Shown: positions 35,362-46,318 of the stretch, piece after piece | Layout of the letters: each line of letters starts with the position of its first letter | How positions within the stretch are numbered: the stretch's first letter is position 1 | The notes under the pieces: model-generated | What the model saw: the letters and a program-made list of their open reading frames with translations, nothing else | Database searches by the model: none | What the model was told of the DNA's origin: nothing | Assembly: GCA_963805295.1 (NCBI GenBank) | Contig: CAWDTW010000058.1 | Span: forward strand, 108,342 to 172,341 | Reading direction: 5' to 3' | From: Roseiarcus sp963805295 | Lineage (GTDB): Bacteria; Pseudomonadota; Alphaproteobacteria; Rhizobiales; Beijerinckiaceae | Length of the DNA stretch: 64,000 nucleotides | Program-made: the position numbers and the translations under genes

Positions 35362-36794
35362 AGCCTCTTGCAAAATTCATCGAACGCGGCGAATTTTCCC
35401 TGTGTTCGCGGGGCGGAGCGGCCGGCGCTCAGGCTGGCGCGGGCCTGAGCTGCGTGACGCGGAGTATTTGATCGACCGCGAGTGCCACCACGCCGAACAT
35501 GAGGTGGCATTTGACCTTGATCGCGCCGCGCACGCGCACGGACCGTGCGCCGAATTCATCCTTCAGTCGGGCGTTGACGCGTTCGGCCAGGGTGCGAAAA
35601 TTAAAAATGACGTCGTCCGGATCGGGCATATGGATGAGTTTCATGCGCTCGACTTCTTTGGCCCATTCGGCCTTGGCTTCGTGCTGGGCGCGAAAGTTGC
35701 GATCGATGATCGGCGCATGGCCGAGCGCCTTGCTGTGGTCATGGATGGCGGCGGCGTCGTAGGCCGCATCCATTAGATCGTAGAGATAGGAGACGCGGGC
35801 GCCGGTCATGGTCATCAAGGGAATGGCGACCTGACTGTCGTGGACGGAAGCCGAGGTCAGTACGCAGGAGACCGGGATTTGGCCGCAGGCGACATCCAGA
35901 TGCAGTTTGTAGCCGATCCAGGTTTCCTTGTAGCCCTTGCTGTTCTTCTTGGAGCCGACATCGCACGCGGTGGGCAGATCGGCGAGCATCTGATCGAGGT
36001 TCTGCGTGGTCTGCCGTTCGAGGCGCGTCGGCTCGGGTTTTGGCCGTTGCTCGTCCTTGCGCGGGCGTCCGCGCGTGCGCGTCGGCTGAGCGCCATCGGG
36101 CGGCGGCGGATCCTCCTTTTTGTCGTTCGGCTCCGTCTTGACCGGCTTCTCGCGCGCCTCGATCTCGGTGGCGTCGCGCGCGATCACGCCGACGATGCGC
36201 CCGCCGAGCGAGCGCTCGATCAGCGCCGCGTGCATCTTGTCGGGCAGATCGCCCTGCGCAAACTCCGCGAAGGCGCGGGAAAAGGTAGCTTCCGACGGCA
36301 CTTGCGAGCGTCGTTCCCAACCGAGAATGCGACGCAGCGACTTGTCGACATCGAGGCGCTCGATCAGAGCGGTGGTGGTAGGAACGCCCAGCACCGCCTT
36401 GGCGACGAAAGCCCTGGCGAGGGCGCGGCGATCGTCAGGCGGGCGGCCGGCGCCTCGGGGCGGTTCGGGAACGAAGGCCTCGAGGCCGATCACGTCGAGG
36501 GTCGTGACGAGCCGCCCGAGCGCTTCGGTCATCGGGTCGACTTCCTCGCGAAGCCAAGGAAACAGATAGCCCTGGATGTGGTTCCAGCGCGCTTTCATAG
36601 CGTCGAGAGGATCGTCGGTCATTGCTGTTGCTAGGGTTCAGGACGATAGAATTGACACTATATAGAATTATTTCTCACAGTAAAGCGGAATATTTTAGAA
36701 TATTGCCTTGACAACCGTTGGATGGATTCTAAATATATTGCCTCGATTTGAGAGGGGTTATGAGAGGCGTTCCAAATAATTTTGCAACTGGCTC
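35362..36794 (-). mobile_element. 1.43-kb DDE insertion sequence, copy 1 (4-bp target duplication)
   Basis: Ends GAGCCTCTTGCAAAATTCAT (left) and GAGCCAGTTGCAAAATTAT as complement (right), flanked by the 4-bp direct repeat GCAT (35358-35361 and 36795-36798). A near-identical copy in the opposite orientation lies at 53940-55373. It contains one transposase gene on the minus strand. The insertion point is the start codon region of the next transposase. Confidence 0.9.
35429..36622 (-). CDS. DDE transposase of the 1.43-kb element, copy 1
   Basis: 397 residues, MTDDPLDAMKARWNHIQGYL to LRVTQLRPAPA. The N-terminal half (PEPPRGAGRPPDDRRALARA, SQVPSEATFSRAFAEFAQGD) is DUF772-like and the central part is a DDE domain (VGVIARDATEIEAREKP, KGYKETWIGYKLHLDVACG, LMDAAYDAAAIHDHSKALGH), separated by a charged Pro/Lys-rich linker. 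It falls in the broad IS4/IS5 transposase superfamily; I could not settle the ISfinder family. It differs from copy 2 by only a few residues (for example DKSLRR versus DRSLRR). Confidence 0.85.
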   Translation of the reverse strand: MTDDPLDAMKARWNHIQGYLFPWLREEVDPMTEALGRLVTTLDVIGLEAFVPEPPRGAGRPPDDRRALARAFVAKAVLGVPTTTALIERLDVDKSLRRILGWERRSQVPSEATFSRAFAEFAQGDLPDKMHAALIERSLGGRIVGVIARDATEIEAREKPVKTEPNDKKEDPPPPDGAQPTRTRGRPRKDEQRPKPEPTRLERQTTQNLDQMLADLPTACDVGSKKNSKGYKETWIGYKLHLDVACGQIPVSCVLTSASVHDSQVAIPLMTMTGARVSYLYDLMDAAYDAAAIHDHSKALGHAPIIDRNFRAQHEAKAEWAKEVERMKLIHMPDPDDVIFNFRTLAERVNARLKDEFGARSVRVRGAIKVKCHLMFGVVALAVDQILRVTQLRPAPA

Positions 36795-36796
36795 GC

Positions 36797-38345
36797 ATGA
36801 GAGAAGATTTAGCGCGCTTTGGGGCTCACCCGTCGGGTGAACAATCTGCGGTTGAACCCGACGCCTCGGGCATGGGCGTCGTGGTCGACAGTTTCGCCGG
36901 TTCGGTTCGGGTCGAGTTTGACCATGAAGCGGCGCTTACGCCGCTCGGGCAATTGCCGTTCTTCATCGATTTTCTGAAGACCGCGGGGCTGTTCGAGGCG
37001 TTCGTGGCGGATTGCCCGCTGCGTTACACGAGCCCGAACGCGCCCAAGAAGCGCGACGTGCTGGGGACGACGATGTTGTCGATGTTGGCCGGGCACAAGC
37101 GCTACGCGCATATCGCGGCGCTGCGAGGCGACGGCGTGTTGCCCGAGCTTCTCGACATGAGCAAGATCATCAGCGAGGACGCGGTTCGGCGGGCGTTCGC
37201 GGCGATCGAGGAAGAAGCGGGCGCGAACTGGCTGCGAGGTCATCTCGACCATTGCGTGGAGCCGCTTTTGAGCGAGCCGTGGATCCTCGACGTCGATACG
37301 ACGGTGAAGCCGCTCTACGGCCATCAGGAAGGAGCGGTGGTCGGCTACAATCCCAAGAAGCCTGGGCGGCCCAGCCACTGCTATCACACCTATTCGATGG
37401 CGGGGACGCGATTGGTTCTCGATGTGGATGTGAGCGCGGGCGACGAGCACACTTCCAATCACAGCGCGCCTGGCCTGTGGGCGTTGTTGGATCGAACGCC
37501 GCGCGATTGTTGGCCTTCTCTTTTGCGCGGCGACAAGGGCTTCGGCAATGAGGGGATCATGGGCGAAGCCGAGCGGCGCGCTTTGCCGTATTTGTTCAAG
37601 CTACGGCTGACCGCCAAGGTCAAACGCGCGATCGAGCGTCTTTCGGGGCAGAGCGATTGGGTCGATTCGGGCCAAGGTTGGCAAGCCAAAGAGACCGAGA
37701 TTTGATTGCAAGGCTGGAGCCGACAACGGCGCGTCGTCATATTGCGGCGGCGCGTGAGAGGCGCGCTGGCGACGCCCGCGATGGACGAGGATGGACCGCC
37801 TCGGCTCGCCTTCCTCGACATCGGCCCGAGCGAGGAGATGTGGGAATATCAGGTTCTCGCGACCACGCTCCTCGAGGCTCTGGAAAGCTTTGGCCAGCTC
37901 TATCGCGACCGCGGCGATGGAGAGAATGTTTTCGACGAGTTGAAGAACCAATGGGGCTGGGGCGGCTTCGTCACTCACGACCTGGCGCGCTGTCGTTTGG
38001 CGGCCCGCCTCGTGGCGTTGTTTTACGATTGGTGGAACATCTTCACGCGATTGGCCGAGCCGATCGCCACCGAGAGGCGATCACGAGCCGACCATTGTTG
38101 TTGCACGCCATCGCCGAACGGGTGCGCCATGCGCGACAAACGACGATCAAGATCGCCAGCACGCACGCCAAGTCCGTTCCCGCCGCAAAGGCGCTTCGAG
38201 CGGTAGCCCTATTCCTAAGGCGGTTGGTCACAAATGCGGAGCAGTTGACGCCCTGGCAGCGTTGGCGCGAAATACTCTCCCGCGCCTTCCAAGCCTTCCT
38301 CAAAGGCCGCGCCCTTCGCACGCCACCGCGCCTATGTCCATCTTG
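36797..38345 (+). pseudogene. DDE transposase with in-frame stop and late frameshift
   Basis: From ATG 36797: MREDLARFGAHPSGEQSAVE, then GQLPFFIDFLKTAGLFEAFV, DVLGTTMLSMLAGHKRYAHI, LDVDTTVKPLYGHQEGAVVG, RPSHCYHTYSMAGTRLVLDV and GDKGFGNEGIMGEAERRALP. A TGA at 37703-37705 interrupts an otherwise continuous frame, probably from CGA (Arg). The same frame continues with FDELKNQWGWGGFVTHDLAR, and a further frame slip near 38070 separates the C-terminal tail. It is not functional, and a second insertion sequence lies against its start codon. Confidence 0.8.
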
Positions 38346-38433
38346 ACGCAACCGCAGATTGAAACGCACCCCGCTTCACGAACGACGATCAGAGCCAACT
38401 GCCGAATTAGGCGAACGCATTACCCAGTCGATG

Positions 38434-38812
38434 TTACGGGCGGCGGCCGCAATTCCCCAATCAACCGCAGGATGTCGGCGAACGGGTTTCTGGAAATCGC
38501 GACCTCGGCCATCTGGAACGCGACATAGCGTCCGTGGCCGACGACCTTCGCGCCGATCTTGATCAGCTTTTCCTTCAGGCTGCGCTGCGCCGGCTTCTTC
38601 CGCGAAGAGGCGCAGCAGCGCCTCGAAGAACGGCTTCGATACGCCGTTCGAGACGTACCAAAAGCATTCGCCGGTGGCCGGGGAAACGAACGCCGTGACA
38701 TAGAGCCATTCGAACCGATGATGGCCGTGCGCGATCGGCCGCACGCCGATCGGCACGCCTCGTAGCGCTCCTCCAGCGCCGCAACGCTCAGATGATCGGC
38801 AACATAAGCCAT
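38434..38812 (-). pseudogene. Scar of IS630 and IS1380 transposase pieces
   Basis: Three short fragments on the minus strand: MAYVADHLSVAALEERYEAC (IS630 N-terminus) at 38812; PIAHGHHRFEWLYVTAFVSP to KPFFEALLRLF (IS630 catalytic part) in a second frame; and LKEKLIKIGAKVVGHGRYVA with EVAISRNPFADILRLI (IS1380 C-terminus). The order shows recombination between unrelated elements rather than one decayed gene. Nothing here is translatable as a unit. Confidence 0.65.
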
Positions 38813-39260
38813 GCCCGTCTCCCGCGAATCATGGCTGCCCTATCTACCGGCAGCAAAAGAAAACGAGAATCCGCCCCCGCCGAGTCAATCAGCCGGAATC
38901 CGTATAATGTGTTGGACCGCTTCGATTTCTCCGCGATCCATCGCATGGAACCATCGCCTAATGGGGTGTTTGCTTTAGGGTTCCTTCTGCATAATCCAAT
39001 CGATCGATACCGTATGTCAACACCACCAACAAGTTCGACCTGGAAGGCTTCACTGTCCAGGTCGTATAGGTCAGGATGTTGACATTCTCGCTCTTGGGAG
39101 CAGGCGCATTCCAGACTTTGGCAGTCCAAAGTAAAACAACCTTTGCCACTTGACCGCGTACGCAATGGGGAGCGAAGCCTGGTGCGGTGGCCACGCCAGA
39201 CGCCGTGTTTAGCTCTGGTCGGGCCTCTCAACCGACATTCTTCAGATGGCCGCCGGTCTA
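38813..39260. other. Unassigned segment between insertion-sequence relics
   Basis: About 450 bases, less GC-rich than the core genes. Minus-strand frames carry patches that look protein-like (AKVVLLWTAKVWNAPAPKSE; GFRLIDSAGADSRFLLLPVD) in different frames, which suggests a broken gene, but I do not recognise it. No start, stop or ribosome-binding arrangement supports a current gene. Confidence 0.35.
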
Positions 39261-40590
39261 ACGCGACGCCCAAAAATAGCCGATTCGGAATTTGCGATTT
39301 TACTGGCATCGGCTGTTTAGCGGATTCCCGAGTGCGAGGCGAGCGTCTATATCGTGATGATGATAGACGAATTATCCCTGCGCGTCCGGTTTGACGCGCT
39401 TCGGCCTTCGCTGGACGAGCGACGCCGGCGGTTGAGCGCGGCGGCGGAGGCGAAGGCGGCGGGCTACGGCGGGATTGCGGCGGTCGCGCGCGCGACGAAG
39501 GTCGCCCGGAGCACGATTGGGCGCGGTCTGAAGGACTTGCGGAACCCCGGCTCCTTGACGGGAGAGGTGCGGCGCAAGGGCGGGGGCACTCCTCGGTTGA
39601 CGGTCAAGGACCCGACGCTGTTGGAGGACTTGCAACGATTGCTCGAGCCGGCGACGATGGGCGACCCGATGCGGCCGTTGCGATGGGTCTCCAAGAGCCA
39701 CGACAAGCTGGCGACGGCGCTTCGCGCCATGGGTCACAAAGTGAGTTCCTCGACCATTCCCAAGCTGCTGGAGGAACTGAAATATTGTCGCCATTCCAAC
39801 CGCAAGACCAAGGAAGCCGGCAAACATCCTGATCGAGACGCCCAGTTCGAATATATCAACGCGAAGGTCGAGGCGTTTCAGGCGGCCGGCGAACCCGTGA
39901 TATCGATCGACGCGAAGAAGAAGGAATTGCTGGGCGAATTCAAGAACGGCGGTAGCGACTATGGGCCGCAGGGCGAACCGATCGAGGTCAACGCTCACGA
40001 TTTCGAGGACAAGGAGTTGGGCAAGGTCGTCCCTTACGGGGTCTACGACATCGGCGCCAACCTCGGCTATGTCAGCCTCGGAATTGACCACGACACCGGG
40101 GAGTTCGCCGTCAACGCCGTCCGATGCTGGCTCGATCAGATGGGTTGGAAGCTCTATCCCGGGATGAGGCGCCTGATGATCACGGCCGACGGCGGCGGCT
40201 CCAATGGTTCACGGCTGCGGCTCTGGAAGTTGGCCCTCCAACAACTCGCGGACGAAACCGGTCTGATCATTCAGGTTTGCCACTATCCGCCAGGGACTTC
40301 GAAGTGGAACAAGATCGAGCATCGCATGTTCTGCCACATCACGCAGAACTGGCGCGCGACGCCACTCCTCAGCCTCCTCATCGTCATCGAACTGATCGCC
40401 AACACCACGACGAAAACCGGTCTCAAAATCCGCTGCGAACTCGATAGCAACACCTATCCAAAGGGCATCAAGGTCTCGGACGCGGAAATGGCGACCCTCA
40501 ACATGACCCGAGAATTCATTCCATCCAGAATGGAACTACAGCATCTCGCCGAGGTTTCACGAAATGAAGCAATAGTTTTTGGGCATCGCC
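39261..40590 (+). mobile_element. ISAzo13-family insertion sequence, copy 2
   Basis: About 1.33 kb. Ends show a 14-base imperfect inverted repeat, GCGACGCCCAAAAA at 39263 and GCGATGCCCAAAAA as complement near 40589, and TA lies just outside both ends (39259-39260, 40591-40592), possibly a 2-bp duplication. Its transposase is related to, but clearly diverged from, copy 1 at 17.6-18.9 kb, so they are separate acquisitions. Confidence 0.75.
39354..40575 (+). pseudogene. ISAzo13-family transposase, nearly intact with a C-terminal frameshift
   Basis: GTG 39354 (ATG 39357 next). Motifs: DERRRRLSAAAEAKAAGYGG, LLEPATMGDPMRPLRWVSKS, EPVISIDAKKKELLGEFKNG, LMITADGGGSNGSRLRLWK and CHYPPGTSKWNKIEHRMFCH, the DDE core of the family. 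Near 40510 the frame slips by one base. The expected tail FHPEWNYSISPRFHEMKQ with stop at 40573-40575 is in the neighbouring frame, whereas the original frame runs on to 40688. Only the last 20 residues are affected, so activity cannot be excluded. Confidence 0.8.
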
Positions 40591-40734
40591 TAAGGCAAAC
40601 ATGCGACGGGTTTACGGTTCCTGGCAAGCCTGGATCGTCGATCCTTCGGCCGGAAAGATCGGCGAGCGCCGAAAGGCTCGCCGCTTGAGATTGCAGCCGC
40701 CGCAGGCTATTGGGCGGAGCGGATTTCCGATGTC

Positions 40735-42959
<2,225 letters not shown>

Positions 42960-42963
<4 letters not shown>

Positions 42964-43199
42964 TACCCTTCGTCGTCGTCAAAACGCGCAAAGGGCTCGC
43001 CTATCTGCGGCCGGAGCATGTCATCGCCGTCAATTCGGGCGATCCGGCCGAATGCACGGTCCTCATGACCGACGGCGTGACCATCGCCGCCGCCGAACCC
43101 GCCGAGGACGTCGTCGCGCGGCTCGAGGCGGAGGCGCGCGAAGAGGACGACGCCGTTCTAATCAAGGAGAGCAAAAACCATGGCCATGTCGCTCGCTGA
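42960..43199 (+). CDS. Small conserved hypothetical protein between purL and bolA
   Basis: 79 residues, MIPFVVVKTRKGLAYLRPEH to NHGHVAR, acidic in the middle. ATG 42960 overlaps the purL stop, and its last 20 bases overlap the bolA start, so it is embedded in the operon. I know no function. Its conserved position between purL and bolA in related genomes supports a real gene. No membrane segment or cysteine motif is visible. Confidence 0.65.
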
Positions 43200-43410
43200 A
43201 ATCGAAACGATGATCCGCGAGGCGTTCCCCGACGCGCGCGTCGAGGTGAAGGACCTCGCGGGCGACGGAAACCACTATTCCGCCAACGTCGTGACCGCCG
43301 CCTTCAAGGGCAGGAGCAAGGTGCAGCAGCACCAGATGGTCTATGCGGCCCTCAAGGGCAAGATGGGCGGCGACTTGCACGCGCTGGCGCTCACGACGTC
43401 GGAAAGCTAG
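43180..43410 (+). CDS. bolA: BolA family protein
   Basis: A 76-residue BolA-like protein: MAMSLAEIETMIREAFPDAR, then EVKDLAGDGNHYSANVVTAAF and KVQQHQMVYAALKGKMGGDL, the class with a conserved His in the QHQ(M/R)VY loop. With a monothiol glutaredoxin it would form [2Fe-2S]-bridged complexes in iron-sulfur trafficking. AAGGAG precedes the ATG by 10 bases. The glutaredoxin (grxD) that usually follows is absent; repetitive non-coding DNA comes next. Confidence 0.9.
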   Translation: MAMSLAEIETMIREAFPDARVEVKDLAGDGNHYSANVVTAAFKGRSKVQQHQMVYAALKGKMGGDLHALALTTSES

Positions 43411-43894
43411 CGCGGCCGCGGCCAAGGCCAAAGCGGCGCCGACCCAAGCCGATGCGGCGCCGAGGGCGAATCCATGCCAAGTTCTTGCAAGAGCCGCCCA
43501 TTCCCGTTTTGAGCGTTTTCAAGGGTTTGGCCGTCGCAACGGGAGAATTTGGTCCTCCCAACCCAACGGCTCACGCTCAAGGAGCGTGGAGAACCGGAGG
43601 CTTGAGCAAGGGAGGCGTCCCGAGGAGCCTGCCCTCCAGCGAGGGAAGGGTCAAAGGCGCTCGCTGGCCTTCCGGGCGACGCGTGCGCCAGGGACAGCAT
43701 AGCCCCGCCCACCGCCTGCGCCGTTTTCAAAAGCGCGGCAACCGAACGCCAAATGCGCGGCCTGAAGCTTCCGGCGCGCCCAAAAACCCCTTCCATTTCG
43801 TTCCATTCGCTTCACTTTCTTTCCGCGGATCGAGCCTTTTCAATAGGTTGCGCGGGGCTCCCGGGCCAAAAAAAAAATTCATCCCCACCGGCGC

Positions 43895-44206
43895 TCAATC
43901 GGGCGCGGGCGGTGGGTGGGGGTGATCGAAAACCATCCTGAGCTTGGCCTTTCGCGAAGCATCGATCTTCTCTCTCACCCCAATCCATGCGACCGACTGG
44001 CGGACCGTCGCCTCCGCTTGCGTTCGCTCCCGCCGCTCACCGAGCCGGTCGTTCAATCTCGTTCTTGCTTTGTACCATACTTTTCGATATTCCGCAAGAC
44101 AATACCGCAGAACGTTTCGCCCACGCGCGATCCGTCCGGTCCGGCAACGCGCGATGCGCCCGGCGGGCGCCGCCGCTCCCGCGAGAGAGCGCAACCGCGT
44201 CGTCAT
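43895..44206 (-). CDS. Possible small hypothetical protein
   Basis: 103 residues. The middle part (RYCLAEYRKVWYKARTRLND and on to EKIDASRKAKLRMVF) has a mixed, helix-forming composition that looks more protein-like than the usual high-GC shadow frames. The N-terminus is Ala/Arg-rich and the end is His/Pro-rich. I find no ribosome-binding site and do not recognise the family. Confidence 0.25.
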   Translation of the reverse strand: MTTRLRSLAGAAAPAGRIARCRTGRIARGRNVLRYCLAEYRKVWYKARTRLNDRLGERRERTQAEATVRQSVAWIGVREKIDASRKAKLRMVFDHPHPPPAPD

Positions 44207-44238
44207 CCGGCCGCGAAGCGCTCACTGCGGCAATAGGA

Positions 44239-44320
44239 AACAGGGTTCTGCAACGAACGAACAGGGAAGCGGCGACGAGCGAACAGGGAACGAGCAGGGA
44301 ATTTATGCGAGGAAACAGGG
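44239..44320. repeat. Cluster of AACAGGGAA-type short repeats
   Basis: AACAGGG occurs four times in about 80 bases (near 44239, 44262, 44281, 44313), plus GCAGGGAA near 44293, with irregular spacing. The same motif clusters at 62744-62910 after nudC. The function is unknown. Confidence 0.6.
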
Positions 44321-44456
44321 ATCGCCGCCATGCCTCTTCGCCTCGCGACGTGCGGCTGACCATCGTTCGCTAGCAATTCTGGAAAGGCGAACGAGAAGCG
44401 AGCGGAAGCCGCGACGGCGGAGAGCTGAGCGGGTTCACTTCGCCAAGCGCCTCGAA

Positions 44457-44497
44457 CCTCGTCCTTCGAGGCCGCTTCGCGGCGCCTCGGGACGAGG
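44457..44497. repeat. Imperfect intergenic hairpin repeat
   Basis: CCTCGTCC pairs with GGACGAGG and, inside, CGAGGC pairs with GCCTCG, around a small GC-TTC-GC tip with a two-base bulge. The form is that of a bacterial interspersed palindrome of the kind ending in ...ACGAGG. It lies downstream of the convergent-reading alkB-type gene and could also act in 3'-end formation. Confidence 0.5.
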
Positions 44498-44538
44498 TCG
44501 GCGGCTGCAATGCGCCGCTTGGGCGGCTTCGTCGGCTG

Positions 44539-45125
44539 TCACGGCCCTGACCTCGGCCCGGGCCGGAAATTGCGGAAGGTCAGCGAGTAGCGCAGCCGCT
44601 CCACCCCGGGGATGCTGTGCTCCCACTCGGCGCGCGCCGGGCCGCGCAGCAGATAGGCGGAGCGCGGCGCAAGGCGGAGCGATGCGCGCTCCCAGCCCGG
44701 GCCCGCCTTCTTGCGGAAGCGAAATGTGCACTCGGCCAGGAGCGAGACGCCGATCACCTCGCCGAAGACCGGGCGGTCCCTGTGCCAGCCGATCGCGGCG
44801 CCGGGCTCGTATTCCGTCACCAGGAGCTGTTCGAAGGCGCGCGCGTCGAGGCCGGCGAAGCGGGCGGCCTTCGCGCGGACGGGATGGAAGATTTTTGGGA
44901 CGGGGCCCGCCTCGCGGAGTTTGGCTTCGCTGAAGTCATAGCGCCAGCCAAACGACACGACGCGCCTCTTGCCGGAAAAGCCGTGGAATTCGAACGCCTT
45001 GAGCGGCAGGCGCGCGATCTCGGCGACGAGCGCGCGCTCTTCGCCCTCGTCGAGAACGTCCGGTCGATAGCGGAAGCCGTCCGGCAAATCGGGTCTACGT
45101 TAAACAGGCTCAGTTGGTCGGCCAC
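44539..45125 (-). pseudogene. AlkB-type 2-oxoglutarate/Fe(II) dioxygenase, frameshift near the start
   Basis: Oxidative repair of alkylated bases, or a related demethylase. The core has GYRYDF-like SFGWRYDFSE, the HxD site IGWHRDRPVFGEVIGVSL, and the distal His and Arg in EHSIPGVERLRYSLTFRNF. The open frame starts at ATG 45087 (MPDGFRYRPDVLDEGEERAL). In the next frame, however, GTG 45125 gives VADQLSLFNVDP, the usual family N-terminus, and one missing base near 45090 separates them. If 45087 is used, a protein lacking about 13 residues could still be made, so loss of function is not certain. Confidence 0.75.
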
Positions 45126-45154
45126 CGCGTTTCATCGGCCGCGCTTCGCGCGTT

Positions 45155-45203
45155 CTCCTTCCCCAGCCCTGCTGGGGAAGGTGGCGCGAAGCGCCGGATG
45201 GGG
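45155..45203. repeat. GGGGAAGGTGGCGC-type dispersed repeat, copy 1, left of DUF559 gene
   Basis: CTCCTTCCCCAGCC through GGGGAAGGTGGCGCGAAGCG to CCGGATGGGG. A second, degenerate copy lies at 45715-45765 and a third, inverted, at 45845-45896. A 55-base sequence (45233-45287) next to it recurs at 45797-45851 with 44 matches. Confidence 0.75.
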
Positions 45204-45324
45204 TGTGGCCCGCTGCATGAACCTCAGTCCGCTTGCACGAACGTCACCGCGAACCTTTCATCGACGCGTCCCTGCTTTCCGCACCCCAGTTGGCGACACT
45301 TGGCACGCTTCGCGGAACGGGAGT

Positions 45325-45642
45325 TCATGTCTGGCGCAGCGCCGCACGAATGCGCTCGACGACGATCGGCAGTCCGCCGATGATGAGCTCGTCGGGAAAT
45401 CGAAGAACGCGAAATCCCGCGCGTCGAAACCATGCATCCCTCTCGGCGTCCTTGATCTTCGCATCCGCCGTCTCGTGCGTGCGGCCGTCCGCTTCGACGA
45501 CGATTTTTCGCGCAAGGCAAACGAAATCCGCGAAATAGGGTCCGATCGGCGTTTGCCTGCGAAAGCCGTGTCCGTCGATCTGATGATTCCGCACCGCGCG
45601 CCAAAGCATGGTCTCCGCCCTCGTCATGTTCTGACGCTGCAA
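45325..45642 (-). CDS. DUF559 (VSR-like) endonuclease-domain protein
   Basis: 105 residues: TRAETMLWRAVRNHQIDGHG, FRRQTPIGPYFADFVCLARK, then IVVEADGRTHETADAKIKDA and GFRVLRFPDELI. This is the DUF559 fold, related to very-short-patch-repair and restriction-type nucleases, with acidic residues in PYFADF and VEADG as likely metal ligands. The biological role of solitary DUF559 genes is unknown. It is bracketed by two sets of repeats, which suggests it travels as a small unit. Confidence 0.8.
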   Translation of the reverse strand: MQRQNMTRAETMLWRAVRNHQIDGHGFRRQTPIGPYFADFVCLARKIVVEADGRTHETADAKIKDAERDAWFRRAGFRVLRFPDELIIGGLPIVVERIRAALRQT

Positions 45643-45714
45643 CCGAGCGAACTTGCGCGAGGACTGACGGAAACGCGGTGGCTCGTCTATCTTGTCTACC
45701 TATCACAAGCGTGA

Positions 45715-45896
45715 CCCCTTCCCCACTGCCCCCACTGCTGGGAGGCGGCACGGAGCGCCGGATGGTGAATGGTCGCTTTCTAAGCCAGGAGTTGCATTGC
45801 ACGGCCGTCACCGCGAGGATTTCATCGACAAATTCCTGCTCTCCACACCCCATCCGGCGCTCCGCGCCACCTTCCCCGCTTCGCGGAGAAGGGGGA
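45715..45896. repeat. Repeat block right of DUF559 gene (copies 2 and 3 plus 55-base repeat)
   Basis: 45715-45765 is a degenerate copy of the CTTCCCC...GCGCCGGATGG repeat. 45797-45851 is the second copy of the 55-base sequence found left of the DUF559 gene. 45845-45896 is an inverted copy of the first repeat (CATCCGGCGC...CCTTCCCCGC). Together with the left block they enclose the nuclease gene. Confidence 0.7.
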
Positions 45897-45905
45897 GACG
45901 CGGCG

Positions 45906-46151
45906 GCCGGGCGCAACTCGATAAAGAAATGACTTGTGTGAATCCGGTAGGCCGACGGCTCCGTCCCGATTGAGATCGGGATCGGCGAAGAGGCCGGCGC
46001 AACGGTCGAGGAGCGGCGCGACGCTCACGAGGTCGTCGTCGCGCCCGGCCAGATGCGCGGCGCCGCTCGACCAGCGCCAGTCTTCCGCCCGTTTGACAAG
46101 CCGCGCCCGCACGCGGTTCAAAGCCACATAGCGCGCCGCCGTCATCAGATG
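45906..46151 (-). pseudogene. REP-associated tyrosine transposase (RAYT), C-terminal fragment
   Basis: EHLMTAARYVALNRVRARLV followed by EDWRWSSGAAHLAGRDDDLV and APLLDRCAGLF is the conserved end of RAYT/TnpA-REP proteins. It is cut upstream exactly at the left boundary of repeat unit A (46152). After GLF the reading runs into a palindrome (45964-45981, DPDLNRDG) and then into the repeat block, so the natural end is also changed. RAYTs are single-strand nucleases that mobilise REP palindromes. Confidence 0.8.
45964..45981. repeat. Palindromic element 3 (GATCC...GGAC family) in RAYT relic
   Basis: TCCCGAT, loop TGAG, ATCGGGA, followed by TC: the same GATCC...GGAC outline as the palindromes inside IS3 orfA at 21.87 and 21.92 kb. 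It lies in the RAYT C-terminal coding sequence. Confidence 0.65.
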
Positions 46152-46181
46152 CTCAATGCAGCCGATGTCGGTCCCACTGTG

Positions 46182-46207
46182 TCACCCCCGCGAAAGCGGG
46201 GGTCCAG
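46182..46207. repeat. CACCCCCGCGAAAGCGGGGGTCC palindrome, unit A left
   Basis: TCACCCCCGCGAAAGCGGGG then GTCCAG: a strong GC stem around GCGAAAGC. An inverted, degenerate version follows at 46263-46299 and an inverted perfect version at 46605-46630, so the GIY-YIG gene lies between opposed palindromes. Confidence 0.8.
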
Positions 46208-46318
46208 AGAACATCCGCGGGCGCTTGACCGCGAAGCGGCTTGGCTGCGACACATGACAATGCTGGACCCCGCTTTCGCGCCGCTTTCCGCGGGGGTGAA
46301 ATGGGCAAGGGCGTTTGG

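Larger units (their letters stand above)
35301..38411 (+). mobile_element. DDE insertion sequence (IS1380/IS4-like), split by a 1.43-kb element
   Basis: Proposed ends are CCTAAATTCGGCGGTT at 35301 and AACTGCCGAATTAGG ending at 38411, imperfect inverted repeats. Inside lie a transposase pseudogene and, immediately before its start codon, another insertion sequence (35362-36794). Without that insert the element would be about 1.67 kb. I could not see a target duplication. The family label is tentative. Confidence 0.6.
43411..44538. other. Repeat-rich stretch after bolA
   Basis: About 1.1 kb with no convincing gene. It contains GC-skewed low-complexity DNA (including a run of ten As at 43869-43878), a possible minus-strand frame at 43895-44206, a cluster of AACAGGGAA-type repeats (44239-44320) and an imperfect hairpin of 41 bases at 44457-44497. 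The expected grxD position is occupied by this material, which suggests a rearrangement after bolA. Confidence 0.5.

Noticed and set aside
40592..40734. Purine riboswitch or other leader upstream of purL
   Set aside because: Only a 7-bp hairpin is visible; no conserved purine or PRPP riboswitch core could be recognised by eye.
44239..44320. CRISPR-like array
   Set aside because: Motifs are 7-9 bases with irregular spacing and no constant repeat/spacer lengths; no cas genes are present. No CRISPR array was seen anywhere in the window.
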